Source: Acytostelium subglobosum LB1 (lineage: Eukaryota; Evosea; Eumycetozoa; Acytosteliales; Acytosteliaceae). From it: DNA of 64,000 bases. A program made the position numbers and the translations under genes. The first letter of the stretch is position 1; each line of letters begins with the position of its first letter. Location: contig NW_012236520.1 of NCBI RefSeq assembly GCF_000787575.1, positions 620,001-684,000 of the forward strand, read 5' to 3'. The notes beneath the pieces were generated by a model. It was not told the DNA's origin. It searched no databases and saw only the letters and a program-made list of their open reading frames with translations. Positions 47,112-58,427 of the stretch are shown here, piece after piece.

Positions 47112-48465
47112 TTATATCTTAAGTAGATTGGGAAGGTTTCCATAACGATCCAGCTTCTTGCCCCAGTTCTCGAGGATCTTGGCAACTTGACCTTTGCCAA
47201 GTTGATCGAAAGGTGGCACGACAAATAGTTTGAGAATGTCGCCCAGGTTCTCAAAGATGGAGCGTTCACGATCTAGTTGATCGCCTTTGTGCGTCTTTCC
47301 CGGCTTGTTCTTTGCCCTTAGATGCCCCATGAACAGGAATGCAGTCTTTGGGTCCACCATCCTCAGCAAACCACTGATCAGCAGATGTAGACAGGGCGTG
47401 CCGTCAACCAAGACACGCTGTCCCTGCTCATTACGTTGACATCTTCGCGAGTTCTCCATGGCAAACACGGGGATTGACTTGGGTGGGTAGTCGTCCTGCG
47501 GCAGCTTCGACAGGATCTCATTGAAGAAGCGTTTGAATTGCTGGCTGCGTGCCTCGAGATGTTTGCGCCATGGTCCAATCTCATCGTCCTCGTCAAAGCC
47601 GTCGTAGCACGAGTCTGGCAGCACCGAGTTGGCGTATGTTAGCACGACGGCGGCGTTCCTCCACAGCTGGCCACCCAGCTTCTCAGTGAACTGATTGATC
47701 ACAAGTTGATGCGCCCCGTCAAATCGCGTCTCTGTGAACTTCTCCACGAACAGCACGCAGTGGATGGTCTTGCCCGAGAGATACTTTTGGATCTTGACCA
47801 TGTTGGACGCATCCACCTGGTCACCCTGCGAGTCGAGAAAGCCCGGCGTGTCGATGATGTTCAGCTTGAAGCCATTGACGTTGCGGCTGTACGTGAAGGG
47901 CTCTTGTGTGCACGACTCTGATGAGTGCACGGGGATGTCGATGCCAAATACCGTGTTCAATGTGGATGACTTGCCCACACCCGTGCGGCCCAGCAGCAAC
48001 ACGTTGCACTCGTTCTGCACGCCCTTGAGCACGGCCAGCATCTCCTGCAGCTCCTCGGTCGTCTCCTTCTCGATGCCGCCCTCCTCGATCGGCTCCTCAA
48101 GGATGGACAGGAAGGGATCATAGTCGTCGCCAATCTCACTGGTCTCATCATTAGTGTTGGAGTTGTCTGTTGTAGTGGCCGTGTGGGTGTTGGACAATGA
48201 GTTGGTGATCTCGGACAGAGACGTCAGTGACAAACTATTCTCCCTCATTGTGGGTGAGGCAGCGGCCACTGCCACCACCTGTTTATCATCCTTCTTGCTC
48301 TTCTTCTTCTCCTTCTGAGCAGCTGGTGATGTAGAGAATGGACTCACTGATTTTTTCTTGATATGGAGTAAAGTGATTGAGTGAGCGGGGGAGTTTGCGC
48401 CAACTCATGAGTTTGAAATCAAGTTTGAAGGAATAACTTACTTTATATGGATTGATGTTGAACAT
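47112..48465 (-). CDS. AIG1/TOC34-type GTPase
   Basis: Exons 48465-48442 (eight codons) and 48356-47112 join in phase 0, about 422 residues. The G domain shows LLLGRTGVGKSSTLNTVFG (G1), a conserved Thr around SCTQEP (G2), IDTPGFLDSQGD (G3) and the AIG1-specific box between G3 and G4 (HCVLFVEKFTETRFD). The usual TKxD of G4 is not clear; LTYANSV sits where it would be expected, as in plant TOC34-like members. The N-terminus is Lys-rich, then Ser/Thr-rich and acidic. There is no obvious membrane helix; VVPPFDQLGKGQ at the C-terminus is amphipathic at best. Dictyostelium has several AIG1 proteins of unknown function. Confidence 0.85.
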
Positions 48466-50072
48466 TGTTTGTGATGATCACTTTATGATGATGACGATGT
48501 GAATGATTGAAGTGGAAGGTTATGGATTTATTGTCGCTCACAATGATTGATGATGGACCAAAGAGAGTGAATGAATTGAGACAATTATGATGGTCGCCTT
48601 CCAAGTGTGATTGATTGATTGATTGATTGGTACGCCAATGATGTTGTTGTTGTTTGATAAATGATAAATGTTGTTGCTAAACAGTCTAAATATATTATAT
48701 ATATCTATTAATCCAAGTAACACTAAATGAGTAATATAATATATATATTATATAATGTTAGAATGGAGAAGGATAATATAATATAAAATAATAATAATGA
48801 TCAGCTGATGATGATGATGACGACTATACTGCATTAAAGGGTGGATTGAATAAATCAAACAATCAACAGTAGGTGCAATAAGATTCATTAATAGAATGTG
48901 CCTGGTTTGTTGACTGGCCGGATGAATGGATCGAATGATTGTGTGTACATGTGTGTGTGAATGAGTTTGTCAGGTGATTGAGTGGATGGAGGGGAGTGAG
49001 GGGAAGTGATTGATAGGGAAATGACAGCCAGACGTATTGTGTGTGAGTGAGTGAGTGAGTGTGAGTAGTGCTCAAGTAATATATATCACGATGGACGATG
49101 AATGATTGATTGATTGAGTGTGATGTGATTGAATCGACAAGGTCATCGTCTTGTGGTGCTGCTACTGTTGATTGATTGATTGATTGACTGTTTCCCTGTC
49201 TGTCTGTCTGCCTGTCTGCATGCTAGAGTGTGTTTCAAGTTCAGTCCAGTCTAGTCCAGTCCAGTCCATGATCAATCATGATCGATCCATCAATCATTTC
49301 AATCCAATCCAATCCAATCAATCCAATCAAACAATGCATAGCCAACAAGCACATGGATGGAAGTGTCGGCACTTTGATTGATTGAAGATTAACAAACCAA
49401 AACAATACACGCACTATGTTACTTAATGTTATATTACATACATACATATTATTATCTCTTTTGTGTTGTTGTAAATGAGTGGGTATGTTATGTATGTGAT
49501 TGATTGACTGATTAACTGATTATGGACGATAATGGGAACACTAGTGGAGTGTGGAGGTGGATGATGCATCACTTAAATCATCCATCAAACATCAACAACA
49601 ACATATAATAATAACCAACCAACAACACACGCACACGGATGAACACTTATTCTTATGTTATCTCCAAACATCCATCAATCCATCCTTCAATCAATCATTC
49701 AATCATTCATTCAATCCAATCCATTCATCAGGTGACCAACACCAACACCAATACATCATACATCAACGTTCATCTGAACTGGAGCTGATTCAAAGGTTTG
49801 GTTTGGATGGTCACATCGAGCTTGAGTCTGAGCTTGAGCACGAAGGGGTTTGATTGAACATGGAAGACGTGAGATGTGTGTGTTGGAGGGGGTTGATTGA
49901 CTGATTGAATGTTTGATGGAGTGTGTGGGGGTGTGTTTGTGATTGTATGTGTGTGTGCTTGTGCCATGTGATATAACTTAGATCTAACAAGGAACATCAA
50001 AAAGACAGACAGACAGATAAACAAGACATAGATTGATTACTTACTAAAGTTGAGTACTTGGATGGTACAATG
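48466..50072. other. spacer, no supported gene
   Basis: Long runs of TGAT/CAAT, CCAGT and CTGT tetra- and pentanucleotides. An open minus-strand stretch near 49770-49860 (FVLKLRLKLDVTIQTKP) has coding-like composition, and a GTAAGT lies on the minus strand near 50037-50043 beyond the GATA gene stop. A 3'-leader intron or an unrecognised extra exon is possible but not supported. Confidence 0.35.
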
Positions 50073-51323
50073 TCAGAGACTTCCAGAAGGCCTGCCACTT
50101 GGTTGTCCAGGGGTCGCTGCTGTTGTCGTTGTTGAAGTTGTAGATGTAGAGGTCGGTCTAGGTGGTGGAGATGCCTGTCTTGTTGTAGTTGTCACTGTTG
50201 TGGTCGTTGTAGTTGACGTTGAACAGAAATATCCATCTCCTGGTGCCGTAGTCTGCTGTTGCTGGAGTTGGATTTGTTGTGAAAGTTGTGGATGTTGTGG
50301 AAGTTGGGGAAGGATGATGTTTGGTGGGGGCGATGACGGATCCATTGATGGTGCATTGGAGATTGTTGATGTTGATGACGATGATGATAGGGGCGATGAT
50401 GGATCATTGCCACTGCTACTGTTGTTGTTGATGTTTTCTTGATCCAGACCCTTGAGTGACCTCTTGGTCTTGGCGAAATGTAGACCACACGCGTTGCATA
50501 GGGACTTGGTGCCATCTGGTCCTTTGCGCCACTCTGGTGTCTCCATTGATCCACACAATTGACATTGATCCACCTCTCTGCTCTCCTGTGGACTGGCACT
50601 CTTTCGGTTCCTGCGTGGTCTGGTCGGGTCTACCACTTGCTGCTGCTTCTTGGACTGGGTCAAGGGTGGTGCTGGCGGGGACAGCATCATCTTGCATCTT
50701 TTCTTCTCCCTCTCCACTCGCTTTATAATCGTGTCAATGTGATGGTGTAGCTCATTCATCTTGTCCGTCTTCTCCTTTGTGGCGCCACGTTCGCGATCAA
50801 TTTCCACGCACAATGGTAACAGGCCGTAAAGTAGATGGTAGAATCCGTCGTCGCCACCTTGTGGTTGTCCTTGGGCGGTGGAGGTTGGTGGCTGTGGCGG
50901 AGGTGGCGGTGTTGCTGGCGGGGGAGACAAATGTCGCTGTGGATATGGGTGGAAGTGGACGGAAGTTGGTGGCAGTGGATGATGTTGATGTTGATGTTGA
51001 TGTGGATGTGGATGTTGGAAGGGATGATGGTGGTATTGGCCTGCAGGGAACATTGGAATTGGGACAACACCTTGATGATGATGATGGGTTGGGACGGACA
51101 TTTGAGGGTATGGCGGTAGTGGAACGGGGAACTGATGAGGTGGCATGGTATTCTGGATCACATGTTGAAGTTGATGATGAGGTTGATGTTGGTGAAGTTG
51201 AGTTGATGACGATGATGCATCACTGGCAATGTCATCACCGGTACCAGTGATGTTTGAAGAAGAAGATGATGATGGGGATGAGGATGGCATTGTTGTTGAA
51301 GTGAGATTGGAGTTGTATGTCAT
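50073..51323 (-). CDS. GATA-type zinc-finger transcription factor
   Basis: One exon encodes 416 residues from the ATG at 51323. The single finger is [35 protein letters not shown], i.e. C-x2-C-x18-C-x2-C, the spacing common in dictyostelid and plant GATA factors, with the conserved TPEWR and CNACGL. Flanking regions are His/Pro-rich, Gln-rich and Ser/Thr-rich. A helical charged stretch ([20 protein letters not shown]) precedes the finger. By family it binds GATA sites and regulates development (Dictyostelium gta genes). In-frame codons continue upstream of the ATG for about 18 more residues ([15 protein letters not shown]) without an upstream ATG, next to the separate frame at 51371-51466, so the true start may lie further out. 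Confidence 0.9.
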   Translation of the reverse strand: MTYNSNLTSTTMPSSSPSSSSSSNITGTGDDIASDASSSSTQLHQHQPHHQLQHVIQNTMPPHQFPVPLPPYPQMSVPTHHHHQGVVPIPMFPAGQYHHHPFQHPHPHQHQHQHHPLPPTSVHFHPYPQRHLSPPPATPPPPPQPPTSTAQGQPQGGDDGFYHLLYGLLPLCVEIDRERGATKEKTDKMNELHHHIDTIIKRVEREKKRCKMMLSPPAPPLTQSKKQQQVVDPTRPRRNRKSASPQESREVDQCQLCGSMETPEWRKGPDGTKSLCNACGLHFAKTKRSLKGLDQENINNNSSSGNDPSSPLSSSSSTSTISNAPSMDPSSPPPNIILPQLPQHPQLSQQIQLQQQQTTAPGDGYFCSTSTTTTTTVTTTTRQASPPPRPTSTSTTSTTTTAATPGQPSGRPSGSL

Positions 51324-51370
51324 TCTCTGTTGTTGAATGTTGTTGATGTTGTCAATGTTTGGTTGGCTTA

Positions 51371-51466
51371 TCAGGACAATGCCTTGTTAAGATCTTGTCT
51401 TTGGAGCATCTGATCCTCTGGAGTCATTCCGCTGAGCAAATGACTTGTCGCTGGACCATCTATCAT
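51371..51466 (-). CDS. 31-codon upstream frame before the GATA factor
   Basis: An ATG at 51466 opens a 31-residue frame ([20 protein letters not shown] ...), non-repetitive and coding-like, ending in tandem in-frame stops TGA-TAA. It is one base out of step with the GATA frame, which is open from just past that stop. Two readings: a regulatory upstream ORF in the leader, or the true N-terminus of the GATA factor separated by a one-base assembly error. I cannot choose between them. Confidence 0.4.
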   Translation of the reverse strand: MIDGPATSHLLSGMTPEDQMLQRQDLNKALS

Positions 51467-52280
51467 TTAAATATGATTGGTTTGTTTGATTGACTGGCTG
51501 ACTGACTGGTTGACCGATGGTCGCCGCTCGGCGACTACTTTGGGAAGTTGGTCCTCATGGGCATGTATCTATCTTTAGCGTCGCACTGCATGCATGCAAG
51601 CCAGGCATCACAGTTTCATTGACTGTCCAAGTCTCATGTCCAAGTGCAGGGCGTTCGATGTAGGTCAATGTAAATATGATATGCATGTATGTATGTACCT
51701 CCCCACTCACAGAGAGTAAGAACAACAAACAACATGATGATAGTGATGGATCACACCCACTCACCTTCATACCCCCACTCACCCACCAACCCCACTCAAC
51801 ACAAAGTGATCAATCAAGCAAACGGTGTTTGATAACACTCACACCAAATTCAATTTGGATGATTTGTGATCGGTGGTGCAGTGTGTGCAATGCATGCATG
51901 CATCGTCTATGATCAGTGTTTGGATCTGTTTCACTGATCTAGGTGTAAATACATCTCACATTAGATGTAGAGCGAGCGAACAATTATGCTTATTCTGGAA
52001 GTGAAGTCGGGCTTGCATGACTCCAACTGTCATGTCAACTTGGAATTACAATCAATGAACTCAACACCCACACGAGTGTCAGACAAGTTGTGGATACTAT
52101 TATTAGCGCGCACATACACACACACTTATTACTTACCTTAAATCTCCCCATGCCTCATTCAATCTGGACATAGATTAGATACAGGGGTACATGAATAAGA
52201 CGATCACACTCGCACACAACCGTCTGATATCTGTACATATATGGTAATATCAATGACGATTGAGGTTGTAAATAGCATCA
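51467..52280. other. spacer upstream of the GATA gene
   Basis: Probably the GATA gene promoter and neighbouring non-coding DNA. Palindromic TGCATGCATGCA-like runs occur near 51590 and 51893. No gene is seen. Confidence 0.4.
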
Positions 52281-53450
52281 TTGCCTCATACATCCCATCC
52301 CAATCACTCTAACGAATTGACTCACTTCGTGCCTCTACCATATATTGGTATGTGTTCACTGGCTTCTCTTGGCTTAGGCATGACTTGGTCGATCACTTCC
52401 ACAATCAGTCAGCTGATATGTCACATGATTGTAATTAATGTGTTGAATTTATGGTGCTTGGTGATTGTTGACCCTGAATCTCTTGTTCTTTGCATCGAGG
52501 TTGCAGATGTCATTGCCGTGGTCCATCATGCATAGGGTGTCAGAGCCAATGCACTGTATGTCATGTAGTGCAGTGCAGTCGGTGGGGTCAAGTGGTAATG
52601 AATGGAGTTGTATTCCCTCCTCCACTGCTGCTGCTACTAGTTACTGGAGGCCAGTCGACTACCTCAACCTCATCTACAGCTTCCACGTCAACAACAAGTG
52701 GTGGAGAGACAACATCTTCTAACACATCAACGACCAGTGCCCCTACAACTGCCTCCACTACTAAATCATCCACGTGGGTTGCCACCTTTTCTGTGCCTAT
52801 TCCACATTGAAGATGGAAGTGGTGAGTGCCCAAAACACATCCATCTTCACAACTCTACTTTCAAAGTTGCTCAGTACGACGAGTTGGTTTTTCATTGTAC
52901 ATCACTTTTAGATAAGATAACACCACTTACCTAATGAATACTCCTTGTGCTGATCATCTCAGAATTTCTAATGCAGTCTTGAAAGACAGGTTCGAGATTC
53001 TAATTGTCGATACCCCTCCTCTTGGTAACAAATGTAATTTGTCATGTCAACTATTGTTAGCTACGATGCTTGACGAAATGGTCTTGTACATTAAAAGAAG
53101 AAAGGAGTTTTATCTTAAACAAACACCAAATTCAAATGGACACTTTGACCGTATTCAAGAATACTGGGAGAAGTACTTCCAAGAAGGCCACTTTATTTAA
53201 CTAACCAAATAAACTGAAAGGTATCCCAATTTCCAGAACAATATCCACCAATATGCCTCACAGGTCACAGCCCTGGATATCGTAACATAAAAGATTGTGA
53301 GACCAGTTCCAGTATACCGTCCAACTATCCTTGTGATCTACAAGGTTGAGGAAAGTCAACCCGACTACATGGCTATATTCAAGCCACCCGTAGACTACCA
53401 ACCCAATGGCTTCAAAATCTATGTAGTCTAAACTAATCACAACCTGTATG
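52281..53450 (+). pseudogene. decayed coding-like stretch
   Basis: Several short plus-strand frames in different phases have coding-like composition. From 52490 a Cys-rich segment (CRCHCRGPSCIGCQ) runs into a Thr/Ser linker (TTSGGETTSSNTSTTSAP), like dictyostelid secreted proteins. From 52934 an 88-codon frame (MNTPCADHLRISNAVL ... FQEGHFI) has a helix-rich look with a faint resemblance to the second half of OTU-type peptidases. No complete gene can be drawn, and I do not know whether the two halves belong together. It is most likely broken and old. It lies in the 3' flank of tRNA-Pro, where insertions collect. Confidence 0.35.
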
Positions 53451-53551
53451 TTTTGATTCAATGATGAAGAGAGAATTGATATGGGATCAATAAATAGAAC
53501 TTAATTTAAGGACCAAGGGCAATCAAAAAGGCTTCAACGGACCTAATGCAT

Positions 53552-53720
53552 CCTTTTTTTTTTTTTTTTTTTGACTAGAGTGGAAGTTTAGTTTTAGCGT
53601 CATTGAAGAGTTGCATCCTCAAATCAAAGAACAACAAAGAACAACAAAGAACAACAAAGAACAACAAAGAACAACAAAGAATAACAAAGAACAACAAAGA
53701 ACAACAAAGAATAACAAAAA
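53552..53720. repeat. poly-T run and (AACAACAAAG)n tandem array next to tRNA-Pro
   Basis: A run of about 20 T (near 53553-53572) is followed by roughly nine copies of AACAACAAAG with single-base variants (about 53628-53718). The array ends a few bases before the tRNA-Pro 3' end. On the tRNA's strand the boundary reads CTTTTTG, usable as a polymerase III terminator. The poly-T could be the reverse complement of a retroelement tail; this is inference. Confidence 0.75.
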
Positions 53721-53723
53721 GAT

Positions 53724-53794
53724 GGGCTCCACCGGGAATCGAACCCAGACCACTACCACCCAAAGGTAGTATTGTACCATTCAACTATGGAGCC
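53724..53794 (-). tRNA. tRNA-Pro (UGG)
   Basis: A 71-nt cloverleaf on the minus strand: acceptor stem GGCUCCA/UGGAGCC, discriminator C, anticodon stem CUACC/GGUAG with loop UUUGGGU (anticodon UGG), and T loop UUCGAUU in a CUGGG/CCCGG arm containing a U-C mismatch. There is no intron. Repeats occupy its 3' flank and an insertion its 5' flank. Confidence 0.93.
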
Positions 53795-53911
53795 TTCGAT
53801 GACTTCCAAAATTTTTCATCAGTTTAAGAGGCATTTTCAACCGCAAACAAAAAACAAACCAATTAAACACTTAAGACCAAACCCACTACCAATAAATTTA
53901 CCAAGTAATTG

Positions 53912-54395
53912 GTAAATAAAGGTAATTTTCAGTTCTCCAAGCACCTCATCCTCTTCAAGACCAAGACTCTGATCAAGGCCGGGTGGACTCGTGCTAAGAA
54001 CACAAGCCAGAGACTCTTCACCAAAGGAATCAACACCACAAACACAGAAGCGAAGCACGCAATACCAGGGCGCATCACCCAATCAACTACCCAACTGAAC
54101 CAACACTGGGGACACCAGACCCTTTACAATCTGCCACCACTCAACTGTTACCTACTATAACTCGATTCATTGTATATAACCACGGAAGTCAACGCGTGAG
54201 CACGCGATGGCAACAATCCAAACCAATGCTCATACCACCAGCTGACGACACAAAGGCCTGTCAGTGGACTCGACCAGAACAGTGTCCAAACAACCAAAAC
54301 AATTGTATAGTTATCGGGATAAATAAACTGAACACCGCGTCTCTCTTCCAGGTCGGACGAGAGGCGGCTTTAAACAAAAAGTAAATAAAGGTAAT
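53912..54395 (+). mobile_element. short insertion bounded by a 15-bp direct repeat
   Basis: GTAAATAAAGGTAAT occurs exactly at 53912-53926 and 54381-54395, enclosing 454 bp that end in an A-rich tail (TTTAAACAAAAA). A target-site duplication of this length plus an A-rich end is the mark of target-primed retrotransposition. The inner sequence is C-rich on the plus strand and unlike its surroundings, without a clear reading frame, so it could be a SINE-like element or the 3' end of a LINE. It lies about 118 bp upstream of tRNA-Pro. Dictyostelium tRNA-targeting LINEs make duplications of similar size. Confidence 0.7.
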
Positions 54396-54410
54396 AATAA
54401 TTATTATTTA

Positions 54411-57397
54411 TCATAGTTGCTTCTTCTTCTTTTTCTTTTGAGTCTTGTACACTTCGTTGACAACGATGGGTGGAGATTGTGTCAATGCACTGTCTGGTAC
54501 CTTGTTCTGTTTGTTACCATTGTATCCAAACTCATTGCTATCATTGAGGATGTTATAAATATTAATGTTCTGTTGTTGTTGGAATGTGCTGCTACCAGTG
54601 GATGATGATGTGTTGGTAGCAGTATTATTACCAAGCTCATTCAATATTGGATGAGAATTCCTTCTTTTCAAATGTTGTTGTTGTTGTTGCTTGATCATCA
54701 TATGTCCATCCACCAATGATGAATCTCCACCACTGGATGAAGATGACAGACCATGACTATCCTTGATTACCATCAAATATGAAAGAATGATTGATAGTAG
54801 GAATGATGCCATCAACAATGAGATATAATAGTTCTTGTCCTCCTCGTGCTTCTGTTCCAACTTGTTGATCTTCTCCTTCATGCTGCTTAGCTCCTTGGCA
54901 AAGTCCTGCGTGACCTTCTTCTCCATCAACAGTCTCTCCTGTGTGACCCTTCTCTCGAGATCCGATCCCAACTCTGCAATGCCCTCGAATCCAATCTGCA
55001 TCTTGACGAGGTCCTCCGTCATTGACCTGACCAACTCTGAGTAGTACTCTTCCAATTTCTCCAAGTACTTGTTTGAAATCGATTGATTGATCTCCAATGA
55101 TTTAACTCTGTTGGCCAATGTCTTGAATATACTCTGTGGACTTGTAGCTGATTCGTGTTGTATTGTTTGTTCCTCAACATTTGGTTCTTCTTGTGATTGA
55201 TTGTCTTGTGTTGTTGTAGATGTTGTTGAAGATGTTGTTGAAGATGTTGTTGAAGATAATGAAGAAGAAGAGAATGGTGAATCCCTTGTTGGGATTGATG
55301 TAAGATTCAATGATACCTGTTTGAGTGACTCCCATGATATTGTTGTAGTATTATCCTTCTTTGTCTTTGCTTTGTTCAATGATCCAAATGATATATTATT
55401 GCTCATCTTGTTAACAATATTCTCTACCTCTTTGGAACTTGTAGCCACCTCTTTATGTTTGATGATCAGTGAGTCAAAGTGAGTATGTGTATGACCAGCA
55501 AGACCATTTGATATAACATACGATTCTTTAGATCATCAATCATTGTCGATCCATATACCTTGATGTCTGACAATGGACAATACATCTGATCACCATAATG
55601 AGTTAAGATCTTGACTTTGAGATATTTGTACCATGACTTCTCTTTGAGTACAAAGAATTGTGGCTTGCGAACATTCTCTGCGGTGAAGTTGCCAAGGTAG
55701 TGCCATGTGCTGCTCGGATACTTGTGTATGCCCATAACGACAAAGTCTTTAAACATCGATGAGAAGAACTCGTAGTTGGCCATCTCGATGATCTGGATGC
55801 CAATCTCCTCGCACAGCTCAATCACGAACCATTGGTTGGTGCTGCACTCATTCAACATGTAGCGATCTTTGGATGAGTGTAGAATGCTGCTCACCTCCTT
55901 GGCCTCGGCATTCGTCGCAAGCACTGTGGCGCCACACTCGGCACTGGCATAGTTAAACTTGTCGGGTAGGTCTTTTGGTGTGAGTATGGTCACTGTCATG
56001 TTGTTGTTGTTGTTGTTGGACATGCCTCCAGTGACGTTGGTGGCAGTATTGTTGATGTTGTTCGCTGCTAAAGATGCAGCTTCACTGTCTGCCAATGATA
56101 GTATCACCTTTTCCGTGAACTTGTTAAGTGGTTCCACTGTGTATCGTGATCGTCTGATTAGTAATCCGATCAATCAATCAATCAAGATTGGATAGTTACA
56201 CTTTTGATCATTGCCCTTATCGATGAGCTCCTTCTCTCTCTTGATGTCCAATAGTTGTTGCATCTCCCTTTCCTTCTCCCTCTGTGTGAGGACTTGATCA
56301 GCATCTTTGTGTAAAGTCTCCAATACATGTGCCAACTTTGTCTCATGAGGTACCTCGACTACAATCTCCTTTTCCTTCTCCACTGGCTTGTCCTTGTCTT
56401 TGTCGGTGATCACTTGAGGATCAATATCAACAACAACGGGTTGTCTATCTTCTGTCTGGTGTTGGGTCGACGAGTTGTGTTGGTCATGAGTGGTGTTAGA
56501 ACTGCCATTGATGTTCGTGGGACCAGTGCTGACAACATCGATGACTGCTGAAGTTGAACTCGATGTAGATTCCATTATTGGTGGTATCAATCCAATATCA
56601 TGAAGCTCATTGGTTTCATTTGATTCTTCACCTGGTGCACCAGGACTCACTTGACATGTTTGATCATCTTTGTTTGTGTCATTTGTACATTGTTGTTGTT
56701 GTTGCTCGCCAGATGCCTCCTCATTGCTGTTGTCGCTGTTGTTGTTGCTTGGAAGTTGAACAATTGGTGTCTCTGTTGTTTGTGCAGTCTTGTCTACCAC
56801 TGGAATATCGTCAGATTCATTGTGAGAATGATTGCTCCCCAGTGCTGGCTCCTTATCTACTTGAGTGATGTTGTTGTTGTTGTTGTTGTTGTCTTGTTTA
56901 TCACCAATGTTATCTGATTGATTGTCAACATGTGGCTGTGGCTGTGGTTGGACTGTACTTGTCTTTGTGTGTTGATGTTGATGCTCTCCCTCAAGTACTA
57001 CATGTTCATGTTTATCAGCATCCTTGACATCCTTGACATCTATGTGTATAAATTCACCGTGATCATCATTATCATTATCACTCTCTGTGTCTGATGTTGT
57101 TACTACTTCAGTCTCATCATGTACTCTATGTTGTTGTTGTTGATGTTGCTGTTTATCCAACTCCTTCTCTTTCTCTTTGTCCTTCTCCTTGACACCATTT
57201 ACATCATTATCTTTCACGTTATCTTTGTTTTGTATAACATTATCTATATCATTCTTGTTCGTCAATGTATTGATGGTACTTGTCTCCACCAACACATCTT
57301 CCTCTGTTGTTGTAGTTGTAGTTGTTGTTGCTATCACAGACACACTTAAGTGTAATGATAACAATACAAGTATTATCAATAGTATTAATCCCTTCAT
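54411..57397 (-). CDS. SUCO/SLP1-type SUN-domain membrane protein
   Basis: Exons 57397-56202, 56153-55522 and 55450-54411 keep frame, about 955 residues. A signal peptide ([21 protein letters not shown]) is followed by ~370 residues of acidic, Gln/Thr-rich sequence. The SLP1-type SUN domain starts near [19 protein letters not shown] and continues through [34 protein letters not shown] and [12 protein letters not shown] coiled coil ([13 protein letters not shown] ... [12 protein letters not shown]) precedes one membrane helix ([20 protein letters not shown]) and a Ser/Gln-rich tail ending in a Lys block. Yeast SLP1 acts with EMP65 in the ER to guard folding of membrane proteins. Family order of parts is complete. 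The first intron donor (GTGTAA) is weak, so that join is less certain. Confidence 0.88.
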
Positions 57398-57633
57398 CCT
57401 CTATCTCTATCTATCTTTTTAAAAAACATATATGTGATGATTCATTGACAAAGTTGAAGATGACTGTTCAAGTTTTTATTAGTTTTGCTTCCCTCAATCA
57501 ATGGTGACGCGTCAACAAGATGGATATTTCCGAGATGTCAATGTGTTGAGGTAGGATAATGTTGAGGATCCAAAGAACAATACCTGGGAACGTTGCTGGT
57601 AAGGGGGGTGGTCTAGGACCTTCAATCTTTTCT

Positions 57634-58284
57634 CTAGAACATTTGAAGATATTCCTGTCGCATTTGTTGAAGATTGAATGATAATCCAGGACAAGTTGGA
57701 ATGTTGAGTTCACCTTGCCACTCTATATGAGTCTCCCAAATATTGTTGGTATACTTGATATATGTTCTAGACTCACTATCAAATACCAGTCCATATTTAC
57801 ATCCATTGGGAATCCAGGCATCTATGAACTTTTGTTTAGCTTTGTCCCCTTTCCTTGTGAATTGAACAACCTCAACAATAAATGGTAAAGGTATCGTTGG
57901 GAATACTGGCAATGGCAAGAGAGGTTGTATAATCTCATGAGGTGCATATCCAAGATCAGTACCTCGTATTCCATCTTGTGTATGCAATCTAACTGAATAT
58001 ATATTTGTTTGTTTGTTTGATTAGTAGAGGTATATTCGTTGTAGGATGAGATACTTACACTCTGAAATGATGACCATTCCTCTATTGGCCAATGGGATAG
58101 TTTTGTTCCAAGTTTGAATCGCATGAGTTAACTCAGAGATTACAAATGCTTGATAAACCGATGTCTTTCTTCCTTTAACAATGTTTCCGATTAGCTCTAG
58201 TTTCTTTGGTCCTTGATAGTTCTGTAGAATCTCCAAGAACTCACTATCAGTAGTATCTAGGGGACCTATGATGGTAGTTGTCAT
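57634..58284 (-). CDS. Uma2/DUF820-type PD-(D/E)XK nuclease-fold protein
   Basis: Exons 58284-58059 and 57992-57634 join through a split Phe codon, 194 residues, the usual length of bacterial Uma2 proteins. The whole family profile is present: TDSEFLEIL ... PKKLELIGNIV, then IISEFRLHTQDGIRGTDLGYAP (the Asp of the PDVAFV motif), PLPFIVEVVQFTRKGDKAKQKFIDAWIPNG (the Glu of VVEV and the KxxEY-like helix), KYGLVFDSESRTYIKY and CPGLSFNLQQM. The family is common in cyanobacteria and other bacteria and is annotated as a putative restriction-type endonuclease; its true role is unsettled. Here it sits between ordinary amoebal genes and has a spliceosomal intron of about 65 bp, so it is resident. Transfer from bacteria is inference. 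Confidence 0.82.
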
Positions 58285-58427
58285 TGTTAATGAATAGGTG
58301 TTATGTACATGTAGATAGACAGGGTATCTTAGATAATATTTGTATTGCAATATTTAACCCCAAGATATTGTACCAATGACAATTCATTCGTAAATGATTG
58401 ACGTCGTCGTCATTTATTATTATTGAA

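Noticed and set aside
49770-50024. 84-codon minus-strand frame downstream of the GATA gene
   Set aside because: Mostly Thr/His repeat codons; only about 25 residues look coding-like and no join to the GATA exon keeps frame.
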